Shown: positions 56,627 through 64,000 of the stretch, piece by piece
Numbering within the stretch: position 1 is the first letter of the stretch
Layout of the letters: every line of letters begins with the position of its first letter
Origin: Guadua angustifolia
Taxonomy: Eukaryota > Streptophyta > Magnoliopsida > Poales > Poaceae
Direction of reading: 5' to 3'
Assembly: GCA_036346375.1 (NCBI GenBank)
Contig: CM070520.1
Span: 42,489,854-42,553,853 of the forward strand
DNA length: 64,000 bases
Notes under the pieces: generated by a model
The model's database searches: none
The model's input: the letters and a program-made list of their open reading frames with translations, nothing else
What the model was told of the DNA's origin: nothing
Made by a program: the position numbers and the translations under genes

Positions 56627-57088
56627 TATAGAGTCTGAGACCCTGTGGATCTCAAAGGCAAGCTTCAAAAGCCCAATTGGATAAGGATGGGCCAAGTCGA
56701 TTGCATGAAGATGGACATTAACCGGGTTGCTCCAATCATATGCAATAAGGAACCTCAAGATAGCAACCAACCTTGACTAGGTAGGATGCAATCAGTAATC
56801 CAGGACATTATCAAACGGACATGTATAGAGATATGATCTTCACTCTGTAACCGATCAGGACTCTCCTTTGTAACGGCCCTCCTCTGCTATATAAAGGGGG
56901 GGCGAGGGAACATCAGCACATAAGATCATCAGCAATAAGTTAGCTACAGATAAAACCCAGAGCACAGGACTAGGGTATTATCTCCCCGCGAGAGCCCGAA
57001 CTTGTATAATTTTGTGTCTTGTGCTACCATCGAGTTTGGATCCAACGCCTTGCCCCATTTTCATTATTGCCGACAACAAACGTCGACA
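56627..57088 (+). repeat. 3' LTR of Tat element 2
   Basis: It begins TATAGAGTCTGAGACC (TG start mutated to TA) and ends AACAAACGTCGACA. It pairs with 46945-47408. Confidence 0.9.
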
Positions 57089-57093
57089 CAACT
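57089..57093 (+). repeat. Target-site duplication CAACT, right copy (Tat element 2)
   Basis: Four of five bases match 46940-46944. Confidence 0.7.
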
Positions 57094-57115
57094 GGATCGA
57101 GGAAAAAAATTGGCT

Positions 57116-57127
57116 GCTCTGATACCA
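57116..57127 (-). other. Primer binding site of Copia element
   Basis: The minus strand reads TGGTATCAGAGC directly after the 5' LTR, complementary to initiator methionine tRNA. Confidence 0.9.
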
Positions 57128-57308
57128 TGTGAAGGTTAAGAGGAAGAGATGAATTTGGGAATAACACCACATCCAGATGAGGCTCACTTCGATTGATCTT
57201 ATACAGGTTACAAGTTCTATACATGGTAATCATCTATACAAGGAAAAGCTATACAAGGCATGTGCTATACATGGCAAATAATGATGCCGAAGGATTGGTT
57301 TTCTAACA
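57128..57308 (-). repeat. 5' LTR of Copia element
   Basis: In plus orientation it runs from TGTGAAGGTTAAGAGG to TTGGTTTTCTAACA. Partner of 42415-42592. Confidence 0.9.
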
Positions 57309-57313
57309 ATTAT
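57309..57313 (+). repeat. Target-site duplication ATTAT, right copy (Copia)
   Basis: Exact match to 42410-42414. Confidence 0.85.
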
Positions 57314-57415
57314 AAAGGACTCCTTGTACATGATGTGTACTGCTCCAGCGAATCGACTGGCTTCGAGGTGCTAAAAGATCTCAACCGTCAGATGGAGGGC
57401 AAGGTGAAGGATATA
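57314..57415 (+). other. Exon-like remnant, unrecognised
   Basis: When the Copia insertion is removed, 42360-42409 joins this stretch and one frame reads ASMYYKGLLVHDVY, then EVLKDLNRQMEGKVKDI up to the MITE. GC content is higher than in the neighbours. I do not recognise the protein, and no start, stop or partner exon is evident. Confidence 0.25.
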
Positions 57416-57628
57416 GGCTGTGTTTCATACAGCTCTAGCTCTAGTGGAGTTGGGTATTCCTAACTCCACCATATCCGTAGAGCTGGAGCTGTGGGTATAT
57501 TAAGAGTATTTGGTGGGTCATCCTATTTACATTTTAGACTAAAAATATAAGTTTAATTCACTTTATTTTACTCTACAAGTTTCAGATCTGAGGTGAAACT
57601 AGGACCTAGAGCTCTACCAAATAGGGCC
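57416..57628. mobile_element. Tourist-like MITE 1
   Basis: The left end GGCTGTGTTTCATACAGCTC and the reverse complement of the right end GGCCCTATTTGGTAGAGCTC are similar inverted repeats. ATA flanks both sides (57413-57415, 57629-57631) as a 3-bp duplication. At 213 bp with no coding, it fits PIF/Harbinger-derived MITEs, which usually duplicate TTA/TAA, so the superfamily call is tentative. Confidence 0.65.
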
Positions 57629-57753
57629 ATAGTGTCCGTGACTAGATCCACTCCACCCCGTGCGATAGTTTCTTCGTTCATGTTTTGCTTCGATCCCCAC
57701 TCTTGGCACTGCAAGCTGCCACTCCTGACACCCCACACCACCGTGTGCTCATA

Positions 57754-57990
57754 GGGTCCAATAGTGACTAATACTTGTTTTATCAAATTTTAGAATTGTT
57801 GATTAAATTTAGTAAATATTTAGTTTACTATCGAATTTTAGGAAGATTCTCTTTCTCCCTTGGTTCTTTAATTTTTTTTCTTGCCAATCTTTGGTCAAGA
57901 GATTGGTAGCCAATTTAGTGGCAAAGTTTTGGCAATACCAAATTTTGATAAAGTAATGAGGTAAATTTATCAAAAAAACCAAATAGGCCC
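57754..57990. mobile_element. Tourist-like MITE 2
   Basis: The left end GGGTCCAATAGTGACTAATA and the reverse complement of the right end GGGCCTATTTGGTTTTTTTG are partly matching inverted ends, and both sides continue with TTTATCAAA-type sequence. ATA flanks both ends (57751-57753, 57991-57993). It is 237 bp, AT-rich and non-coding. Confidence 0.6.
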
Positions 57991-57993
57991 ATA

Positions 57994-58879
57994 TTCTTCT
58001 CTTCCGCCACCACCTTGCCATTGTTTTGAATCATTTTTTATCAACTCGAACTTTTTGTTTTTTATCTTGTTTTTTTATTATTTTGAACCCCTTTTTTTAT
58101 CAATTTTTCAATGACTTTCAATCTGAAGATATCATAATTTTAGCTACTTTTTTATTCAGGGGAACTTTATTTTTACGGGGTTTTTTTTCCCGAAGGTGGG
58201 ATGATTGGGGTGTCCATGAATCAACATCTACAATTTTGGGATTGCATTGTTCGAGTTAGGCAACTTAATTTGTATTGATATATTACCTGATCTTAGGATA
58301 TGCAGATGCATACCGATGATCATCACCTTACGTGTAATGTTCTAAATAACTAGTTATGGCTATCCTATATCTTTTTTATTCCAAACACGAAGCTACGGGT
58401 CAATGTTTTACTATATTAGATACAAGCCATATAGATAGCAATAGCTCTACTATATATCGTACTTTGTAGCTAGCAATAACTCCACTATCGTACACACGAC
58501 CAAAACATTGGCCCTATTTTGAAATCCAACATTATTATAAAGCACAAATGCATCTGTTATAAGCTTAAACTATGAGAAAACTTAGTAAAAAAACATCATA
58601 TCGCCCTTTTTCAATAAACTATGAGAAAACTTTGTAAAAAAACATCTTACCCATTTTCAATAATCCAACATTCATATTTCTTAATGATCAAGTACTTGTA
58701 TTTAACAATATTATGATATACTTATCGCTTATGGCTTTAACATGTCATAGCATATTTGTTTATTCTGGACTTGACACATATTTTTATTATGAAAATACTA
58801 ATGCCTTTTAAAGTATTATGTTTTTATAACTGCTTGGAGGTGACATATATTACATACATATTTAATTTCTTAAAATTAT
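57994..58879. other. AT-rich DNA without a recognised gene
   Basis: It contains copy 2 of the dispersed repeat at 58180-58225 and a short duplicated stretch (AAACTATGAGAAAACTT near 58567 and 58616). Nothing else is supported. Confidence 0.4.
58180..58225. repeat. Dispersed ~40-bp repeat, copy 2
   Basis: TTTTTTTTCCCGAAGGTGGG and the following GTGTCCATGA correspond to 37440-37500. Confidence 0.65.
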
Positions 58880-61800
58880 CTCAGAACATCCCAAAATTTG
58901 GTCAAATTTAAATTTTTGGAGTTATTTGAATTTAATTGAATTTATTTCAATATTTGGGATTTATTGGAATTAATTAAGGTTAATTTAAATTTATTCTTCT
59001 CGTGAATAATTAAATACCAGAAAATTAATTATCCAAAATAAATAAAAATATTTTATTTAGGCTCTAAATGATCTCAAATATTTTTTTGAATTTTTCTACA
59101 ATTTTTCGTATTTTTAGTGCCCTAAATAATTATTTTGATTTTCTAGAATTAATTTAAATAACGAAAAACCGTAAAATGGATTGCTACAAAGGTCGGGTCG
59201 AGCCGTAACAGCGCGCTTTGGCCGAACCCTAGCCGCGCTGCTCGGGTCAGTGGTGATCCCGATCGAACTACCGAGGTTGGGCCGCCGCTATTCACGAGAG
59301 CCATCGGATCGTAGTAACTTGAGCCGCCAGGATTACACCACGTAGCGCTGGGTAGCCGAACCGTTATTCGCCCTGGGCCGTTGGATTGCAATCGGACGGT
59401 GTGTCTTTGTGACCGCGTTGTCGCCGCTTTGTTGTCGGATCACACCGATCGGACGCCCAGATCACGCCAGACGGAGGGGGCGAATCGTCGACTATCATCG
59501 CGGCCAGGCAGCCAAGATTTGTCGAGGATTTGCATGTCTTCCAAGGCACCTCAACGACCGTGCTATTGCCCATTTAATTCGGCCCCGCCACCCCGCAAGA
59601 TTTGGTCCGCTTCGCCTCGTTAGCTCGTGCTCCCTAGCTCTCCCATTTACTCGCCGGTTGGCATCACGCCGCCCGATTTCCCACGCCTTCCACTGCCGTT
59701 CCGCCACTCTCCGCCGCACTCAAGACCTCGCCGAAGTCCGCTTATGCCAAGACGCTGGCCCAATGGACCACTTCTTCACGCAGAGAAGCCTCAGAATGCG
59801 CCACCAAGCATGTCGCCTTCTTCGCTCCGGTCTTCGAAGTCGCCGCACGCCGCCATCCGCTTGAAGCCAAATAATCGTCGGATCTCCATCCAACGCCCGA
59901 GGTAAAGCCACGTGTTCTCCTTTTAAATCGCTAAAACGGTATTGGTAGATCTCGCCGTTAGATCTTAATCGGGCGGGCCTCTAGTGAGGCCACGAGGTTC
60001 TGTGAATAGGGTATCGCCTGGGTAACCGCCGCCGTTGGATCTTCATCCAACCGCGCCGTTGAGTCCACGTAGCTACGGAGGTAGTGTTTGAAGATGGCGA
60101 TTAGATCTAGTCTCAACGGTGCAGATTGCATCGGGTAGATCGGTAGCGGTAGATTTTGGACCGTTAGATCTTGAATATTCGGCTTGGATTAAGCCACGTA
60201 GGCTTGGCAATAGTATATCATCCGAGTAACCGCCGCCGTTGGATCTTCATCCAGCGGCAGCAGTGCATCCACGTAGCCAACGTCGACATGTTTGATAATG
60301 GCCATCGGATCTTAGACCAAATGGATGCCGCCAAGCGTGTCGAGTAATGTGACGGACCGCACCTCAGACAAACGGCCCACTTGTCGGCTAGGTGAGAGCT
60401 GGTGTGCCGACGCCAAGATGAAGTCATCCGGGGCCCACGAGTCGCTGAGCTGTGGCGACGTGGCTGGCTCGTGTGGACACGCATCACGCCGAGAGAATTT
60501 AACAGATTTCAAAGATGAAAATAAATAGAGTAATTCGGTTTTTCTTTTATTTGAATTTACAAAATTGTAATCGCTATAACTTTTGCGTCTTAGCTCCGAT
60601 TTGAGCGATTCCAGTTCCTAAAAATTTGTAAAAATATGAATTATTTATTAGTGAATTTTATTTTATTTTTAAAGTTGATCTTATTGTCTGGGTGAAGTAT
60701 TTATTGTATATTTGCTTGATGCGAGTAGACTCCGAATTGCCGGAAATTGTCAGGGAAGAGTTCGAGGATCCATTTCAAGCTTCAGAACCAGACCAACCAC
60801 TTTTCAAAGGCAAGTCATGCTTTGACCATATTGTCCCTAGATTTTTAAAATGTATTTCGATTCAAATTATGCATGCTATGTTAATTAAAAATGATTTTGC
60901 TTATGTTGGGTAAGGTAGTTAAAATACCAATCTTGTTATGCCACCTTGTTAATATTACATATATACCCTGAAATCCTTGTCACCTAAGATAGTACATTGA
61001 GTTGGATGCTACTATAGTGCCAACACGGGAGGCTAGACCATGAGTAGTTGCTTAGCTGCTTGTGTGAGCTAAATGATCCTTAAATGTGCAAAAGAATACT
61101 GACTAAGCAAATATGAAATATATTTTCAGAATAATGCGATGATGACATGAGATGGAATTGGGGGTAGAAGCCTGTGTGGTTCTACTTATACAATGAAATG
61201 GGCATTGGCATGTGTTGCATAAATGCAAACCAGGGAAATGATTTGACCAAAGGTAAGTGGCGAGAAGGCTTGTGCTGTGGGCCGTGTGGCAACGGATGTA
61301 TTAAAGATCGTAAAGGCTGTGTGCGAGAAACATAAAAGGATGTCTTACTGGGACAGCTTAAGGACTTCACCTTGCGAGCCTTTGACTGAGTTACTCGTAC
61401 AACCACTTGTCCGGAATGGGATGTAAGACCCTAGTTTAGTAGGGTTCTAATATCTTTCCTTTGATACTGGGGCTAGGCTACACCCGAGTGTAATCGTAAT
61501 GGGGAGCGACGTGCTACGGCTTGGTACCCATCCAACTGTATTAGCTTGTTCTAAACTTTGGCTCTGAGTGAGGGAAGTGTTAGAAAGGCAATACTGGGGA
61601 GGTTCACAGGTTAGGTGTTAGTCTCTGAAAGACTTTGTTGCAATCAATCACCTGTGTGGTGAGCGATCAGATCTGTGGGTAAAGTGTACAGCCTCTGAGT
61701 GTGTGTTAAATCTATTCAATAGTCGCTGCCTGCATGTATTGGATAATGCTCGGGGATTACAGGTCAAGGGTTAGATTTTCAAAATAAAATGTGGAATGGG

Positions 61801-62407
61801 TGGTCAGGTGCCAAAGACTCCATGAATCAAACTTAGGGTCAGGTACCAAACTCTTGAAAGGAATTGAGAAAGTAATTATTATAGTAATGGTTTTACTGCT
61901 TTTAATCTAATTAATATTTATTTGTTAAAAGAAATGCCGTTTCATGCAAAATAACCAATTAAGCCCTTCTTTGGAATAAGCCATGCATGTAGTAAAAGAA
62001 CTGCATTGTGCATGACTTGTTGAGTATGTTGTATACTCACCCTTGCTTCAACAAAACCTCAGAAGAAGAAGCTACACCAGCTTCGGAGGAGGAGTTTAAC
62101 GAAGGTCCGGAGAATTAGGGTTGAGCCTAGTCAGTTGCCTGTGGCAATATGAGGGGTTCATTGCTTTACTTTTGCTTCCGCTATTGAACTTGTGCTACTT
62201 TTGTTATTTATCGTCCTGCGTGATGAATTATTGTAAGGTGACCCTAAGGTCGTGTAACTCGATATAGTTATGCTTGAGGTACTTAATTATTATTTCTGCT
62301 GTGTATGATTGTGGTTTCTCAACCTGTTTATCCTGTGTGTACTAGCGTGATCCTAGACTAGTACAGAATACACAGAGGGTCCGAATTTGCAAATTCAGGT
62401 TCCGACA
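58880..62407 (+). repeat. 5' LTR of Tekay-type element
   Basis: It ends AATTCAGGTTCCGACA at 62407. Its interior has an AT-rich start, a GC-rich zone at 59180-60500 with a two-copy segment (CGCCGTTGGATCTTCATCCA near 60030 and 60232), and then AT-rich sequence. No gene is recognised in it; open frames at 59381-59905 overlap on both strands. Confidence 0.78.
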
Positions 62408-62411
62408 GAGT

Positions 62412-62424
62412 TGGTATCAGAGCC
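62412..62424 (+). other. Primer binding site of Tekay-type element
   Basis: TGGTATCAGAGCC four bases after the LTR, complementary to initiator methionine tRNA. The stretch 62425-62594 is non-coding leader. Confidence 0.92.
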
Positions 62425-62594
62425 ATACTGACTGTAGGACTTAACCCTAGTTAGACTGGCCATTCTAGAAAGAATGAAAATTAATTTCTAAAGAATTAAA
62501 AGTGTGCAAGAATAATCAATGAAATCTCGACTTATCCTTTCGTCCTTACTTCATACGTATGCTGTATTTTAGTACTGACGCGTTGATTTGGCAG

Positions 62595-63341
62595 ATGAGG
62601 ATGGTCCACTCCTTCGGCAAGCGTCACGGAGGTTACGCAACGGAGCTTTGGAGGATGCTCCAGGTGCTTGGAGGTTTTGACCGCCCTCTTTACCGATCTC
62701 GCACCTAGGTGGTCAACGGCATCAACCGCGGCTAGGAGACGACCTTTACCTTGTATGCACGGGAGAATGCTCGTGTCAGCCGTCCGCTCCACCTCGTGGT
62801 GAAGCGAGCCAGCTACGAGGCGGGCATCCAGGAGTGCGCCCGGCTAGCGCTTCGGAAGATCAGCCGTGACCACGGCTATGAGCTGTGGGACACTGCCTTC
62901 CATGTGCACCCTCACGCGGGTGGACCGATCGAGCGCACTGAGCCGGAGGACGATGCTTCGCTGCGCCCACCTTGACGATTTGTGTGGCCTGTGGAGGAGG
63001 CCATGGACGTAGCTACGCTTGAGCTGATGTCAGTATACCGCACCTTGGAGGAGACAGAGACAGCTCTGCGAGAGACCAGGATGCACGTTGTGCAGAGGAT
63101 CGCCTAGCTAGAGGAGGCCCTCTACGGTCACGGGGAGCCTGAGGCCGTCATGGAGCTTGACGACGAGGAGCCGGAGGAGCTGGAGCCAGAGGAGCCCGAG
63201 CGAGCTCGTGCTGTGAGGATCAACAGCCCGGTGGAGCTCCCAAAGACATGAGAGGGGCATCAGGATCAGTTTGCCCCGATGCCTACTCACCCGCCAGTAT
63301 ACGTGATAGGGGAGCCGCAGCCAGGATGGATCAAGGATTGA
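62595..63341 (+). pseudogene. Extra ORF (orf0) upstream of gag, broken
   Basis: A GC-rich, coding-like block sits between the PBS and gag. It starts MRMVHSFGKRHGGYATELWR; the second open part (62751-62975) has LHLVVKRASYEAGIQECARL and DHGYELWDTAFHVHP. After a frame shift it continues ATLELMSVYRTLEETETALR (coiled coil) and an acidic run of Glu/Asp/Pro (63145-63210), and ends GEPQPGWIKD-stop. In-frame stops near 62709, 62736 and 63107 inactivate it. An orf0 in this place is known in some grass Tekay-type elements such as RIRE3/RIRE8, as I recall; its function is unknown. Confidence 0.65.
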
Positions 63342-63628
63342 GTTCTTTTAGGATAATCTTGGTCAAATTTTGCGTTGAGACTCACTTGTTAGAGTCGCGT
63401 CTTTAACTTCCAGAATTTCCCTTAGAGATGCGTATTGTAATGAACTATTTGTTTGATGTTGTGATTGTTGGTGTGGTTGCATGGCCCCTAGGCCCTTGTA
63501 AGCAACCATACTTATTTATTATCTATGAATTGATGCTAAGGGTTTTAGTTACACCTGTTTCCCCATATAAGTTCCTTTACTTGCATATTCTTTCCCTCTT
63601 ATCTTTAAACCGTCGAAGCAATCAGCAG

Positions 63629-64000
63629 ATGGTGAACACTCGCAACACCGGAGCCGGAGGCATTGGTTCACGTCAAGGAGGCAATCAGAACAATGCATCC
63701 CTTCCTCAAGCAGCACCACAAGTTGACATGTAGAATCTGGGAGCTTTTCCACAGCACAAACGCAGTTAATGCAAACAATGATGGAAACTGTACAACAAAT
63801 CAACAATCAAGCAGCCGCCAACAACCAAGCTGTAAACAATGGACCACGTCCCTACTCAAGACTGTCTGAGTTCATGAGGACAAGTCCGCCAACTTTCTTA
63901 GGCAACGCTAGCCCATTAGAGGCAGATGACTGGTTGAGAACCATCGAGAAAAAACTACATATAACACAGTGTGATGGAAATGAGAGGGTGCTTTACGCCT
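63629..64000 (+). pseudogene. Tekay-type gag, N-terminal part (window edge)
   Basis: The start is the ATG at 63629, MVNTRNTGAGGIGSRQGG, the usual chromovirus gag opening. A stop at 63731 and a frame shift near 63750 follow; in the new frame it reads LMQTMMETVQQINNQAAANN and then the Retrotrans_gag beginning LSEFMRTSPPTFLGNASPLE and DDWLRTIEKKLHITQCDG up to the window edge. Gag would assemble the cytoplasmic particle. The rest lies outside the window. The stretch 63342-63628 is spacer without a gene. Confidence 0.88.

Larger units (their letters stand above)
46945..57088 (+). mobile_element. Tat-lineage Ty3/Gypsy retrotransposon 2 (internal deletion)
   Basis: LTRs of 464 and 462 bp, a 4/5-matching duplication and a Tat-type PBS (TGGCGCACCAGGTAGGGGG) define it. 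Order on the plus strand: gag, RT, RNase H, integrase; then an antisense extra ORF on the minus strand (52297-55755), a repeat block and the purine tract. It inserted in the Copia leader just upstream of gag. A deletion joins gag directly to RT near 48840, removing the end of gag, the protease and the start of RT. Differences between the LTRs and many stops show it is old. Confidence 0.92.
42415..57308 (-). mobile_element. Short-LTR Ty1/Copia retrotransposon, split by Tat element 2
   Basis: LTRs of about 180 bp at 42415-42592 and 57128-57308, an exact ATTAT duplication, an initiator-Met PBS and a purine tract define the minus-strand element. Removing the Gypsy insertion (46945-57088) gives about 4.7 kb, the size of Ale/Retrofit-type Copia elements; the lineage is inferred from size and short LTRs. 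The gene order gag, protease, integrase, RT, RNase H is correct for Copia. All domains carry stops or frame shifts. Confidence 0.92.
58880..64000 (+). mobile_element. Tekay/Del-type chromovirus (Gypsy), left part only
   Basis: A long LTR (about 3.5 kb) is followed by an initiator-Met PBS, an extra ORF and the start of gag, all on the plus strand, and the element runs out of the window. The gag signature (LSEFMRTSPPTFLGNASPLE) and the long LTR fit the Tekay/Del lineage. The exact left edge is uncertain because the terminal TG is not preserved; I placed it by alignment of CAGAACATCCCAAAATTTGG with the starts of the two other Tekay-like LTRs in this window. Pol is not visible, so activity cannot be judged, but orf0 and gag already carry stops and a frame shift. 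Confidence 0.82.

Noticed and set aside
57416..57990. One composite element instead of two MITEs
   Set aside because: Each part has its own inverted ends and its own ATA flanks, with 120 bp of unlike DNA between them.
59381..59911. Frames up to 151 codons in the Tekay 5' LTR
   Set aside because: Same pattern of double-stranded open frames in a GC-rich LTR block; no recognisable domain.

Overview
This window is nuclear plant DNA from a grass (Poaceae) in a repeat-dense, intergenic stretch. The evidence is the transposon content: CACTA (En/Spm) with TNP2 and Ulp1-like ORFs, Tat-lineage Gypsy elements with antisense extra ORFs, long-LTR Tekay/Del-type chromoviruses, short-LTR Copia, and Tourist-like MITEs. 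I cannot name the species. No intact host gene is visible; the only host-like coding remnants are a broken PP2/Nictaba-like fragment near 37.0-37.3 kb and two weak exon-like pieces.

Left half (157-34556): one old CACTA transposon, about 10 kb when its insertions are subtracted, split by younger elements. From left to right it holds: left terminus with subterminal repeats; a 1.4-kb non-autonomous hAT element (1140-2553, 8-bp TSD); the TNP2 transposase pseudogene (2586-3712 and 14950-16900); a minus-strand Tat Gypsy element (3718-14944, TSD ATTAT) inserted in TNP2; inside that, a long Tekay-like LTR (10610-13950) joined by a deletion to the Tat pol; a 9.2-kb large-LTR element without recognisable genes (18986-28202, TSD AGGAA); the second CACTA ORF with a Ulp1-like domain (29384-33965), itself split by a solo Tekay-like LTR (29859-32440); and the right terminus (34310-34556).

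Middle (34557-42409): degenerate single-copy-looking DNA with a PP2-like fragment, a 1.2-kb non-autonomous CACTA element (37517-38742, TSD TAG) that carries a 5S rRNA-derived segment, an isolated promoter-like repeat block with a TATA box, and a Copia reverse-transcriptase fragment.

Right half (42410-64000): a short-LTR Copia element on the minus strand (42415-57308, TSD ATTAT) interrupted just upstream of its gag by a plus-strand Tat Gypsy (46945-57088). After two MITEs (57416-57628, 57754-57990) comes the left part of a Tekay/Del-type chromovirus with a ~3.5-kb LTR, an extra ORF before gag, and gag running off the window end.

Nearly all transposon genes carry stops or frameshifts, so the mobile genes look inactive. 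The most interesting points are the 5S rRNA segment inside a CACTA element, the TATA-equipped antisense ORFs in both Tat elements, the coding-free large-LTR element, and two deletion junctions that fuse unrelated retrotransposon parts. Boundaries with matching target-site duplications are firm; family names rest on motif recognition and were not checked by database search.
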